64,000 bases of DNA from assembly GCF_014803405.1 (NCBI RefSeq), contig NZ_JACYFG010000035.1:62001-126000 (forward strand), given 5' to 3'. The notes below the pieces were generated by a model. The model saw nothing but the letters and a program-made list of their open reading frames with translations, had not been told where the DNA came from and did not search any database. Origin of the DNA: Pelagicoccus enzymogenes. GTDB taxonomy: Bacteria; Verrucomicrobiota; Verrucomicrobiia; Opitutales; Opitutaceae. Of the stretch, positions 19,526 to 28,068 are shown piece after piece; position 1 is the first letter of the stretch, and each line of letters begins with the position of its first letter. The translations under genes and the position numbers were made by a program.

Positions 19526-20374
19526 CTAACGGAAGCTGATTTGCGTTTCCTCGTGTTCCGGCGTCTTCATCAGCGCCACCACTCGCTTCGTCGCGAAATC
19601 CTTCAGGTCGATTAGCAGCTTTTCTTGCTTCGACTGAAGCATGTGCAGGAAGAACATCAAAGCGATGCTGAGCAACAGAGCGATCAAGGTTGAGTTGAAG
19701 GCGAGGCCCAAGGCCGCCGTGACGCCTGAGATGTCGCCTCGAATCGCTTCGTCGGCCAAGGCCAGAGCCTCGCCGATACCGCGCACGGTCCCGATAAATC
19801 CTACGGAAGGAATCGCCCAAGCCAGGTAGCGAAGCAGCCCCAAGTTCGAGTCGAGTTCGTCGTAAGCCATCTCGGAGCGCTCGTGAACCGCAAGCGAGGC
19901 GTCTTGAATCGAGCGCGTGGAGTCAAAGCGGTGCAGGGCGGCGAGGATGATCTCCGGCAAGATCTTGTCCCGCAGTCGCGGCGTTCGCCTCACGTCTTCC
20001 TTGAGCTCCTTGTAGTGGGCCAAGGCGTCCTCCGGTATGATGCGCTCCCCCTTGGAAATTCCCAAAAAAGGATGGCTAACAATCGCCCGTTCCCTGGAGA
20101 CCCCGTACGCCTTGTAGGCCAGGATGATCATGGCCCAGGACATCAACATGAGGCAGACCATCTGCTCCTTGTCCTTCAGGATAACTACGATCGAGCGGTT
20201 CGCCACCCGAGGCTTGTCCGGATTTTGGTTCGCCTCTACCAGACTGGCGATCTGGATGTCCTCCGCCACCGGCCAAACGTAGTACCGATAAGCTGAAAAG
20301 ACGACTAGGACTGAAAAAACGAGGCCCAGAGCTAAAACGACGAACTCACGGGACAGAAAGCTGTTCCTCTTCAT
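19526..20374 (-). CDS. MotA/TolQ/ExbB-family proton channel protein
   Basis: The protein has 282 residues and about four membrane segments: residues 10-28, 71-90, about 183-205 and about 222-246. The third carries the family signature region WAIPSVGFIGTVRGIGEAL, and the fourth contains GLAFNSTLIALLLSIALMFF. These are the two pore-lining helices that surround the ExbD/MotB helix in this family. It is first in the operon followed by the Hsp70-like and two vWA genes, whose N-termini look like the matching ExbD/MotB helix. A cytoplasmic segment (about 95-180) links the second and third helices. The ATG at 20374 is well placed after a 230-bp divergent promoter region. The canonical ExbB of the window is a separate gene (43192-43875). 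Confidence 0.85.
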   Translation of the reverse strand: MKRNSFLSREFVVLALGLVFSVLVVFSAYRYYVWPVAEDIQIASLVEANQNPDKPRVANRSIVVILKDKEQMVCLMLMSWAMIILAYKAYGVSRERAIVSHPFLGISKGERIIPEDALAHYKELKEDVRRTPRLRDKILPEIILAALHRFDSTRSIQDASLAVHERSEMAYDELDSNLGLLRYLAWAIPSVGFIGTVRGIGEALALADEAIRGDISGVTAALGLAFNSTLIALLLSIALMFFLHMLQSKQEKLLIDLKDFATKRVVALMKTPEHEETQISFR

Positions 20375-20602
20375 ATAATTGCTAGGTGATCTTGCTGTTG
20401 TTGGGGCTTGGAGCGGCTACATTAGCTCAACTCGACGCGAAGTCCAGTATGGCAACGAATCTGTATACGAAATAGGAATCAACATAGTTTCATTGAAATT
20501 CTTGGCCAATCAGACTAACTATTCAGCTAATCCCATACCCATACCCCGAAAAAAAAATTTAGCGAATCCAATCCATACATCTCAACCGTAGTTAACTGTA
20601 AT

Positions 20603-21217
20603 ATGAACCGGAAGAACGCCCTTATCTCCACCCCCATCGCCCTTCTTGCTGCAGCGGCCCTCGTTTTCCAGACGGGTTGCGCCGGACCGGCGGCGTCAAA
20701 AACCGTCAAAGGCGGAACCGTTGGCGCCGGAGTGGGAGCCGTGGGCGGACTCATAGCCGGGGAAGACGCTGGCGGCATCGCCGCTGCCGGAGCCGCGGGC
20801 GCAGTGGTCGGTTCCGTCATCGGAGCCGTAGCCCAAAACCGCGAAAACAAACGTCAGGACACGCTCGCCCAGCAACGCGCCTACAACCAAGCCATCGCCA
20901 TGCAGAAGCGGGCCCAGGAAAAAGAGAAGTCTCAGCTCCAAGAGGAGCTGGAGATCGCCGAAGGCTTCCGCATTACCGAAGAAGAGCTCGACGAAATGAC
21001 AAGCCGGGCCGAATCCGCCGAAGAACGACTTGCGATCCTGCAGAAGAAACGGGACGCAGCCATCGAGCGTAAGCGCGAGCTCGACGAACTCGAGGAGCGT
21101 GAACGCGAAGCCCTCGCCGAAGCGGCTCGACTCGAAAAGGAACTCGCAGAACTCGAAGGTGGCACCGCTACCGCCTACAAGAAGACGACCGAGGAGCCGC
21201 AAGCGCCCCAACTTTAG
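20603..21217 (+). CDS. Glycine-zipper lipoprotein with coiled-coil tail
   Basis: The protein has 204 residues. A lipoprotein signal peptide ends with VFQTGC, so the mature protein starts at a lipidated Cys near residue 26. A glycine-zipper region follows (KGGTVGAGVGAVGGLIAGED and then GAAGAVVGSVIGAVA), the pattern of YMGG/17-kDa-antigen membrane-inserting segments. From about residue 80 the protein is a charged coiled coil rich in Glu, Arg and Lys. It is probably anchored in the outer membrane with the coiled coil in the periplasm. It is divergent from the stator-like operon (230 bp between starts) and followed at 44 bp by another lipoprotein gene. A functional link with the operon is suggested only by position. 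Confidence 0.8.
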   Translation: MNRKNALISTPIALLAAAALVFQTGCAGPAASKTVKGGTVGAGVGAVGGLIAGEDAGGIAAAGAAGAVVGSVIGAVAQNRENKRQDTLAQQRAYNQAIAMQKRAQEKEKSQLQEELEIAEGFRITEEELDEMTSRAESAEERLAILQKKRDAAIERKRELDELEEREREALAEAARLEKELAELEGGTATAYKKTTEEPQAPQL

Positions 21218-21261
21218 CGACAACGCCGTCGTCTATCGCCTAACTCCCTAACAGCCACGCC

Positions 21262-21999
21262 ATGACCAAACAAATACGCAACATTGCGGTCGGATTGTTG
21301 ATGGCCTTCCTTTTGCAGGCCTGCAACACGACCTACGAGATGCAGGTAGACGCGATCAAGAATCCGCAGCCCATCGACCCGGACGCCGATTCCTACGTGC
21401 TCATCCCTCGCGACCCCGCCCAGGACACCACCGACCTGCGCTACCAAGAAACCGTGAAGTGGATCAAGACCGCTCTCTCTGCTAAAGGCATGTACGAGGC
21501 GCTGGACCCGCTGGAAGCGGACATGGTGATCGAAGTGGACTACGGGATGGAACCGCCTCGCCAAGAGATTCGCGTGGTTGAAGTTCCCGAATACCGAACC
21601 GTTCGCGGTCCCGGCCATTACGCCCTTCAGACCGTTTACGATCCCGTGACCAAGAAAACAAGGACTGTACGCGTCTACATTCCCGGCCGCACTTCGACAG
21701 AACTGGTCGGCTACTCGCAGCAAACTCAGACGATCATCATCAACGAGAAGTACATGGTGCTGACCGCCAAGCAGAACAAGCTCGCCGAATCTGGCGATAC
21801 CGCCGCGGAGGAACTTTGGAGCGTAACCGTTCGCAACGAGGACTCCAGCACAGATCTGCGCGAATACCTTCCCATCATGGCTTCTGCCGCAACCGACTAC
21901 ATCGGAGAAGACACGGAAAAGTCTACCACCGTTCGCTTGAAGAGCGACGACGAGGTCGTGGCCTTCGTCAAACAAGGTCTCGCGAAGGAAGCCCTCTAA
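21262..21999 (+). CDS. Outer-membrane-type lipoprotein of unknown function
   Basis: The protein has 245 residues. A lipoprotein signal peptide ends LLMAFLLQAC, placing the lipidated Cys near residue 20. The mature part has alternating short strands and the pattern SYVLIPRDP...RYQETVKWIKTAL...YEALDPLEADMVIEVDYGM (described by segments), which resembles DUF4136-type periplasmic lipoproteins; this resemblance is weak. It forms a probable two-gene unit with the glycine-zipper lipoprotein. Its last 32 bases overlap the end of the convergent DedA/ATP-grasp gene. Confidence 0.75.
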   Translation: MTKQIRNIAVGLLMAFLLQACNTTYEMQVDAIKNPQPIDPDADSYVLIPRDPAQDTTDLRYQETVKWIKTALSAKGMYEALDPLEADMVIEVDYGMEPPRQEIRVVEVPEYRTVRGPGHYALQTVYDPVTKKTRTVRVYIPGRTSTELVGYSQQTQTIIINEKYMVLTAKQNKLAESGDTAAEELWSVTVRNEDSSTDLREYLPIMASAATDYIGEDTEKSTTVRLKSDDEVVAFVKQGLAKEAL

Positions 22000-24391
22000 A
22001 GTGGCCCACCGCTAGTTTAAGCACCTCTCTTTTTGAAACCGGCTCGTGTCCCGCGAGCCGGTTTTCTTTTGCCAAGGCGAAAATGCTTCGCCACTGACGC
22101 ATCAAGCTGCTCCAGCCAAAAAGGGGCCCGTGCTGCGGGTCATACATGTGGGTGGGCTCCGAAGTGATTCCATTGAGTTCGATGACTTTAATCCCTTCGC
22201 CACGCTTCAACGCATCCTCGTTGGGCACTCGCAAATCGTAGCGTCCGAAGTGAAAGCCCGCCACCCGGCGCGAAAAGCCGTCCACCGCTGCCTGCAATTC
22301 AGGCGTCATCAGGTGGCAACCATCCAAGAACACCGCTCCGCGACTATGGGTTCCGATTGATGCGAGCATAAACCGCTCGCCACGGGCAAGCACCGACTCC
22401 AGCTCGGATTCAAACTCCTTCAAGAAGAAGGGAGCCATGCAAACCGCACGCTCGTCCTTCAAAATCAGGGTCTCCAAATTCGACTCGCCATCGCCTTCGA
22501 CCCAAGTGGTTCGCTTGTCAGTGATCGAGATGACTTCACCGCTCTCCTTGTTCGCGAAGCGTTGATAGAAGACGCCGTATTCACTGCCCTCCACGTACTC
22601 CTGGGCAATCGTAGCCTCCTCCTGATTTTCGAAAAAAGCTTCGGCGTCCGACTCGCAGCGAGCAATCACCACTCCTTGCCCGCGCTGGCCGACGTCCGGC
22701 TTGAGCACGACCGGATAAACCAGCCCCAAACGGGCCATAAAATCACGCAACTGCCCCAGCTTCTCGTCGACCGGACTCTCGAGAGGGATCGCAACAAATC
22801 GCGCCACCGGAACGCCGGCGCTTTGCAGATGGCTCAAAATCTGGATCTTCGATTCGTAGACAAGTCCGCTCGCTGGCATGCAGGGGTTCACCGAAAACGG
22901 CAGCGATATGGAACGATAGCGGACCGCCAGCCAAACGATCTGGGCGATGACCGGCGCATAAACGGCCCACATCGGCCAAAACTCCCAGCCTATGAGTCGC
23001 CGCCATCTGCAATACAACATCCTTCTTCCCTTCCAAGTCGATAGCTTGGCGAGTAGGCGAACCCCAATCGCAAAGCACACGATGACCGCTAGAATTCCGA
23101 GCCAGCCCCCGATGCCTAGCGACTCGAAGGCTGCCAAAAATCGTTCCCCGAAAAAGTATGCGGCGAGCACCAACAACGGCGTCCAGATCGCAGAGGCCAG
23201 AAGCAAAGCGAAGGTAAAACGTATCCAGCCTACCTTTACAACGCCTGCTGCGAAATAGGTGGGGACTCGGCTTCCTGGAAAAAACCGGGTCAGAACGACC
23301 AATCTCACCCCTTTGTCTTCGAACCACTCGGCGCTCCTGTTCATTGCCTTGGCCGACACGAGGCGCCGCAACACCGGCAACTCGAGCGCCGTAGCTCCAA
23401 AAACGCGACCGATAAAATAGATCCCGAGGTCGCCCAGAAAGATCCCCAGCAAACACCCCAATATTGCCGGAACCAATCCGACCGTGCCGGTCGCAGCCAA
23501 CAAGCCACCTCCGATACATGCGAAGTCTTCGCTGGCGAGCGTGGACATAGCCAATAGGAAACCGCCCCACCAAGGGGAAAGCTGTACTCCGGAAAAATCG
23601 CCGAATTCAGCTTCGCTAGCTGTATCCAATTGAGAAACAGTGAAGCTCGCTCCCTGAACAGCGACCTTTTCAGCTAAGGTATCCAGATTGCCATAAGAGG
23701 CGGCTGCAGTGGCTGGCCTCACTTCCAAATACGCGTCAATGGCGCCCGAGCCCACGAACGAACCGCTTTCGGGATAGAGCAACTGCATCTTTCCCGCATA
23801 ACTTTTGTAGAGGGATTCCGCCGCGCCTTGGTCCGCCTCAAAAACCCTGCGAGCTGTCTCAAGATTGAAGGGTAGCTCGCGACTGTATCCAAAATGCGGA
23901 ACAGCGTTTTCCAGCACCCAGAACCAGGCCAGCTGAAAGGTTTTCAAAGCAGCGTTCAAACGATCGTCGCCCAACAACTCAAATCGGGTCGATAGCGCCG
24001 GATCCACCAGAACCAGCGAATCAGGAGCAATCTCGAGTTCCGAGGCCAAGAGCAGCGCTTCAAGGCTACCGTAGCCAATTCCCAACACCACGACAGAATC
24101 AGCCCTCGAACTCTGGACCGCGGTCGCTACGTCCTCCATCGAGAACCTTTCTTGCGACTGGAGGGGCGCCCAAACGGTTTTCAGCGGATCTTCTCCAAGC
24201 TTGCCAGCGATAGCCTGTAACTCTTCGTTGGCGCCGCCGGCTCGTCCCCAAAGCACGTAGAGACTTTGCCCCTTCCCCTCCATCTTCGGAAATACGCCAA
24301 AGGGCGGCATGTCTGCTTGTCTCGCCGTCCAGAGGTGCGAGGCCAGCAGCAAGAGGAGGTAAGCGATGAAAAAAACGGTTCTTCGTCCCAT
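21968..24391 (-). CDS. Fusion: hydrolase-like domain, DedA/VTT membrane domain and ATP-grasp domain
   Basis: The protein has 807 residues. It starts with an N-terminal membrane anchor or signal (residues 1-20), then an alpha/beta-hydrolase-like part of about 230 residues with VVVLGIGYGSLEALLLA at the place of the nucleophile elbow. A DedA/VTT (SNARE-associated) membrane domain spans about residues 270-440, with LSTLASEDFACIGGG and the typical FFPGSRVPTYFAAG motif. The C-terminal 300 residues resemble ATP-grasp enzymes: YPVVLKPDVGQRGQGVVIA, AQEYVEGSEYGVFYQRF and a final VIELNGITSEPTHMYDP metal-binding segment. I infer a membrane-bound ligase or lipid-modifying enzyme. It is the last gene of the DinB-NRDE-fusion operon, with gaps under 10 bp. 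Its 3' end overlaps the opposing lipoprotein gene by 32 bp. Confidence 0.78.
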   Translation of the reverse strand: MGRRTVFFIAYLLLLLASHLWTARQADMPPFGVFPKMEGKGQSLYVLWGRAGGANEELQAIAGKLGEDPLKTVWAPLQSQERFSMEDVATAVQSSRADSVVVLGIGYGSLEALLLASELEIAPDSLVLVDPALSTRFELLGDDRLNAALKTFQLAWFWVLENAVPHFGYSRELPFNLETARRVFEADQGAAESLYKSYAGKMQLLYPESGSFVGSGAIDAYLEVRPATAAASYGNLDTLAEKVAVQGASFTVSQLDTASEAEFGDFSGVQLSPWWGGFLLAMSTLASEDFACIGGGLLAATGTVGLVPAILGCLLGIFLGDLGIYFIGRVFGATALELPVLRRLVSAKAMNRSAEWFEDKGVRLVVLTRFFPGSRVPTYFAAGVVKVGWIRFTFALLLASAIWTPLLVLAAYFFGERFLAAFESLGIGGWLGILAVIVCFAIGVRLLAKLSTWKGRRMLYCRWRRLIGWEFWPMWAVYAPVIAQIVWLAVRYRSISLPFSVNPCMPASGLVYESKIQILSHLQSAGVPVARFVAIPLESPVDEKLGQLRDFMARLGLVYPVVLKPDVGQRGQGVVIARCESDAEAFFENQEEATIAQEYVEGSEYGVFYQRFANKESGEVISITDKRTTWVEGDGESNLETLILKDERAVCMAPFFLKEFESELESVLARGERFMLASIGTHSRGAVFLDGCHLMTPELQAAVDGFSRRVAGFHFGRYDLRVPNEDALKRGEGIKVIELNGITSEPTHMYDPQHGPLFGWSSLMRQWRSIFALAKENRLAGHEPVSKREVLKLAVGHFRGLPSRDLV
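22036..22070 (+). terminator. Terminator inside the end of the opposing gene
   Basis: The stem AACCGGCTCG / CGAGCCGGTT (loop GTCCCG) followed by TTCTTTT on the plus strand ends the lipoprotein operon. On the other strand the same bases encode part of the C-terminus of the DedA/ATP-grasp protein (residues ENRLAGHEPVSK). Confidence 0.85.
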
Positions 24392-24400
24392 GGCCCAAAC

Positions 24401-25144
24401 TCAGCGACTCGATAGGCTACGCAAATCAAGAGAAGCACCCCTCTCTTCTCCCAAAGTTCGCGTCTCATCCAAAACGCGCTGGTAGCGTAGACAAGCTCGG
24501 TGAAGGTCGAGCTCGACTCTGGAAACGCTCTGAGTCCTCGCATCCGCGCGTAGCATCATTGGGTTGAAAGCGGGATCGGGATGCGGGGTATCGAGATGCA
24601 AGGATCTTCGGCTCTTCTCGCTGAGCGAATCTCTCTCTCCCAGAAGGGCGTCGTATCGCGAAATCCGATACGACTGAACCTCGCGCGTCCGGAAGGATGA
24701 AGTGGTCAAAAAGGCCCGCGGCAATGCCAAAGAAGCGAGCTCCGCCCCGTCCCATGAAAAAGCCTCGGTCCCTTTACAGTCAGCCAAGACAAGCAGGAAG
24801 GGATGGTAGCTCGTTAAATCTTCGTCCTTTAAGCGACGCGCAGCCTCGCCTCGGCTGGGAATGCTGGCATAGCGTAATGGCAGCTTGCCGCGGCTCGTCG
24901 GATTCTCCAGCGCTTTGCCGAAAGCAGCCTCCGCTCCGTAATGATTGAGCAAAAAGACACAAAGGCCCCACTCGCTGACGGCCAGCCAAGTGCCGCCTCC
25001 GTCTGGATCGATGGCAGCCAACATGCGAGTCCCGTCAATTTGTAGACATTCGGGCGGCCTCGCCGCGCTGCGAGTCTTTCGCTCGTCGCGGTTGAAATAG
25101 AGCGACAGTCGCCCCTGCCCTGCGCTCCAAGAAGCGGTGCACAT
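24401..25144 (-). CDS. NRDE (TANGO2-like) family protein
   Basis: The protein has 247 residues and starts MCTASW, with a Cys at position 2 as in Ntn-hydrolase-like members. It carries the eponymous FNRDER motif at about residue 17. Further family features are DPDGGGTWLAVSEWG and FLLNHYG near residues 47-70. The family (TANGO2 in eukaryotes) has been linked to heme and lipid handling, but the enzymatic activity is not established. It overlaps the following gene start by one base (TAATG arrangement with the DinB-fold gene) and precedes the DedA/ATP-grasp fusion by 9 bp, so the three are one operon. Confidence 0.85.
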   Translation of the reverse strand: MCTASWSAGQGRLSLYFNRDERKTRSAARPPECLQIDGTRMLAAIDPDGGGTWLAVSEWGLCVFLLNHYGAEAAFGKALENPTSRGKLPLRYASIPSRGEAARRLKDEDLTSYHPFLLVLADCKGTEAFSWDGAELASLALPRAFLTTSSFRTREVQSYRISRYDALLGERDSLSEKSRRSLHLDTPHPDPAFNPMMLRADARTQSVSRVELDLHRACLRYQRVLDETRTLGEERGASLDLRSLSSR

Positions 25145-25650
25145 TAGCTCTGGACCGAATTCAAGAACTTCAAAGTAGAGGGAGCGACACCGAAGCCATC
25201 TTCCGGGAAAATCCCCTGCATACGACTCGCGATGGCTATTAGGGCGTAATGATGCACCGTGTGGCTTACGAGGAACTGCAGTTCTCGTCCAAAGCTGGAG
25301 ACCGAATGCAAGTCGTCGCCCTCCGTGGAAGCGCAGACCTTCACCCGCACCGAAGTCTCAACGTCCACCGCCGCAACCTCCATCCGACGGGCAACCTCCT
25401 CCAAGGAGGCGAGAGCCACCGAGAGCTCCTTTTCCTCCGCCGTATCGCGCTCCCGATTGTCGTAATCGATGAGACCAAGGCTTACCCCTTCCAAAAACGA
25501 GCGATAGTGGTCGAGCACATGTCGAAAATGAGCCCCGATTCCCGAACCGTAGCTCGCCGGATCAGTGGCGTTGAAGGTACGATCGTCGTGGCGAGAAAGC
25601 AGCTGGATTCCTTGTTGCAGCAGTTCGCAGTTGGCGCAGAGCAGGTTCAT
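25144..25650 (-). CDS. DinB-fold putative metalloenzyme
   Basis: The protein has 168 residues with a four-helix bundle pattern. Candidate metal ligands are the histidines of GAHFRHVLDHY (near residue 41) and of SHTVHHYALI (near residue 130), the usual positions in DinB/MST-type thiol-dependent enzymes. No catalytic function can be assigned. It is first in a three-gene operon with the NRDE protein, whose ATG shares a base with this gene's TAA stop. The upstream region is gene-free to 25997. Confidence 0.75.
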   Translation of the reverse strand: MNLLCANCELLQQGIQLLSRHDDRTFNATDPASYGSGIGAHFRHVLDHYRSFLEGVSLGLIDYDNRERDTAEEKELSVALASLEEVARRMEVAAVDVETSVRVKVCASTEGDDLHSVSSFGRELQFLVSHTVHHYALIAIASRMQGIFPEDGFGVAPSTLKFLNSVQS

Positions 25651-25997
25651 CTAAAAGGGATTGGTAATGAGAGTCTTTTAGTGCCCCCTTATTCCGAGTA
25701 AACCCAGTTTTTCGTAAAATTGCCCCCTGTAGCCGGAAACGGCGCACCCCCTCAACCAGACAAGTCGCAACGGGTCATCGCCACACTCCCGCCAGCAGCG
25801 CGATCACGAGAGCGACGAAGTGCAATTTTCGTGGCAAAGCCTAGCCGCTCGCGCTGTTCACACTGAATAGCCAAAAGGCTTTGACCTAGCTTGACTTCAA
25901 GGTTTGCTGGTAGACCTTTGCCCACGCTTGCGCAGCGAAACAAGTCGCCTCTCCTTTACTGCTGTAGTTCTATCCCTTTCGTCCCACCGCACGGAAA
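25651..25997. other. Intergenic spacer, divergent promoters
   Basis: About 350 bp between the divergent DinB-fold gene and the first sensor kinase. I see no gene, strong hairpin or recognised repeat. It must contain both promoters. A 63-codon minus-strand frame (25752-25943) has no start-site support or recognisable features and is not called. Confidence 0.6.
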
Positions 25998-28055
25998 ATG
26001 ACTCTCTCTCCTCGCCCCGAACTTCCCCGTACCCAGAGAGTTGAGCTGATCGCATTTCCTGACAAAGTTGGCGACGCCTTGCGGCGCGAAATCACCAACA
26101 CCCACGGTTGCGACTGCCTGCGCTTTCGGGAGGTCAATCTCGCTCCCGACATCCTACTTGGCGATTCGCTTGTCCGCTGTACCTGGTTGCCGACCCAGTT
26201 CCCCATCCTAGGGACCGACTTCGCCGGCGCCCACGTCGCCTTCGGTCGTGATCTGAGCGCCGTCCGTATCGCTGAAATCATAGCCGCAGGATACACCGCT
26301 GCGATCGATTTGCGTAAGACAAGCGTGGAAGAAGCTGCTCTCATCGTCGTCGCATACTCGCGCCAAACCGATCCGCGCCAGCCGTCCCGCAAGCCATCTT
26401 CCAACGAAACAGTCCCAAACGCCCATCCCTCCTTCATAAAACTGGGAGATAGCGACAGCGGGACCGAGTTTCTCGCCGCAGCAGTGGAGATGCTTGATAT
26501 CGGCGTCTACGTTCTCGAATTGCAGACCGACGGTCGCATCACCGTTTGGAACTCCGAAATGGAGCGTCTTTTTCTGCGCAACAAACAAGAAGTGCTCGGC
26601 AAACCGATCGCGAAGCTATTCGACGACCCGCTGGTTCAAGACGTCTTTCGGGAGATGCCAAACGGCTTCAACCGAAATCGAGCGATCTTTCCAAGCAAAG
26701 GCATAACAAGGAGCAACTTCATCGCGGATATATCGAAAACCCAACTACTCGACTCCGATGGAAACCCAGTTGCAGTCGTCGGCATCATCCAAGATGTCAC
26801 CAATCGAATTCATTCGGAAAATCGACTCATCGCAGCATTCAACGAACTTGAGTCCTCCAAGGAAAAGCTAGAGCAAAGTAACATCGAAATCCGCAAGGGT
26901 ATCGAAAAGGCCAAGAAACTCGCAGTAGTCGCCCAATCCTCGAACAAGGCGAAGTCCTACTTCCTTTCCAACATCTCACACGAGCTGCGCACTCCTCTCA
27001 ATTCCATCGTCAGCCTCACGCACGCTCTCTTGGAAGGCACGTTCGGCGACCTCAACGCCAAACAGCACGAACACCTCGAGATCGTCACCGACTCCAGCAA
27101 GCACCTCCAATCGCTGATCAATGACATTCTCGACCTCTCGAAGATTGAGTTGGGGAAGATGAACCTGAAATTTGCCCAGACCAGCGTAGAGGATGTCGCA
27201 AGATCTTCGATACGAATGATCGAGCAAGAAGCTTCACTAAAAAACGTATCGTGTATCCTTGAGATAGATACAGAGCGAGACAGCCTTGAAGTTGACGCTA
27301 AACGCTTGCGCCAAATCCTGCTCAACCTTCTGGTCAACGCCGTCAAGTTCGCCAAACCGAACACCGATGTAACGCTGCGTATCCAGGAGGACCCTGACAT
27401 GCAGGCCCTCGCCTTTCACATCATCGACCACGGCATCGGCATCAACGAATCCGACTTCGCAAAAATCTTCTCACCTTTCACTCAACTCGACGACTCCCTC
27501 TCCCGCCAATACGAAGGAACCGGACTAGGACTGGCGATCGCATCCAAATTCGTCGAACTGCACGGAGGCGGCCTCCGCGTACATTCCCAACCAGACCTCG
27601 GCTCCACTTTCACCGTAACCTTGCCGCTTCAGCAGCCACGCGACGACGGCGAATCCGCAGAGCGAGCCAGTCTCGCCGAAATCGCGAGCGACCCCAAGGC
27701 CGTACAGAACCTTTTGCTTATTGTAGACGAAAACGAGCTTTCTGCGCGGCGCATCGAAGAGCAAATCAAGCAATTCACCGACTTCACCCCCATCATCGCC
27801 TTGCCCAACGAGATATCCGCCTACCATGACCAAGTCGCCCCCCGGTCGATCATCGTCGACTTGAACATCATCGCCTCCCACGGGACCGACTGGATCGCCA
27901 GCGCTCAAAAGCTCCCCGCCTGGAAGCGCACTAAATGGGTCGCCATCGGATCTCTCGATTTACCCGACAACCACACCGCTGCCCGTCGCCTCGGCTTCGA
28001 TACCTGCAGCTGCAAGCCCATTTCCCGATCCCTGCTCTCGCAGATCCTACGCTAA
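25998..28055 (+). CDS. Soluble PAS sensor histidine kinase with C-terminal receiver-like domain
   Basis: The protein has 685 residues and no membrane segment. The first 150 residues are not recognised. A PAS domain follows at about 160-275 (GVYVLELQTDGRITVWNSEM in its core), then a coiled coil. The HisKA dimerisation helix carries SNISHELRTPLNSI with the phospho-accepting His near residue 330. The ATPase domain has NLLVNAVKFAK (N box), DHGIGI (G1) and GTGLGLAIA (G2). A receiver-like domain from about 575 has LLIVDENELSA, an Asp in SIIVDLNI and CKPISR with the conserved Lys, although its acidic pocket is altered. Fourteen bases separate it from the next kinase gene, so the two likely form one signalling unit. 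Confidence 0.88.
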   Translation: MTLSPRPELPRTQRVELIAFPDKVGDALRREITNTHGCDCLRFREVNLAPDILLGDSLVRCTWLPTQFPILGTDFAGAHVAFGRDLSAVRIAEIIAAGYTAAIDLRKTSVEEAALIVVAYSRQTDPRQPSRKPSSNETVPNAHPSFIKLGDSDSGTEFLAAAVEMLDIGVYVLELQTDGRITVWNSEMERLFLRNKQEVLGKPIAKLFDDPLVQDVFREMPNGFNRNRAIFPSKGITRSNFIADISKTQLLDSDGNPVAVVGIIQDVTNRIHSENRLIAAFNELESSKEKLEQSNIEIRKGIEKAKKLAVVAQSSNKAKSYFLSNISHELRTPLNSIVSLTHALLEGTFGDLNAKQHEHLEIVTDSSKHLQSLINDILDLSKIELGKMNLKFAQTSVEDVARSSIRMIEQEASLKNVSCILEIDTERDSLEVDAKRLRQILLNLLVNAVKFAKPNTDVTLRIQEDPDMQALAFHIIDHGIGINESDFAKIFSPFTQLDDSLSRQYEGTGLGLAIASKFVELHGGGLRVHSQPDLGSTFTVTLPLQQPRDDGESAERASLAEIASDPKAVQNLLLIVDENELSARRIEEQIKQFTDFTPIIALPNEISAYHDQVAPRSIIVDLNIIASHGTDWIASAQKLPAWKRTKWVAIGSLDLPDNHTAARRLGFDTCSCKPISRSLLSQILR

Positions 28056-28068
28056 TCCAATTCCCGCA

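Noticed and set aside
18009-19820. Longer frame for the Hsp70-like protein starting at 19820
   Set aside because: The extra 110 residues overlap the channel gene and are low-complexity Arg/Gly-rich; the ATG at 19490 gives the proper N-terminal strand.
15824-20374. Zorya-type defence system
   Set aside because: It shares a MotA-like channel and an anchored partner, but the partners carry vWA rather than OmpA-like domains and no ZorC, ZorD or ZorE nuclease/helicase gene is adjacent.
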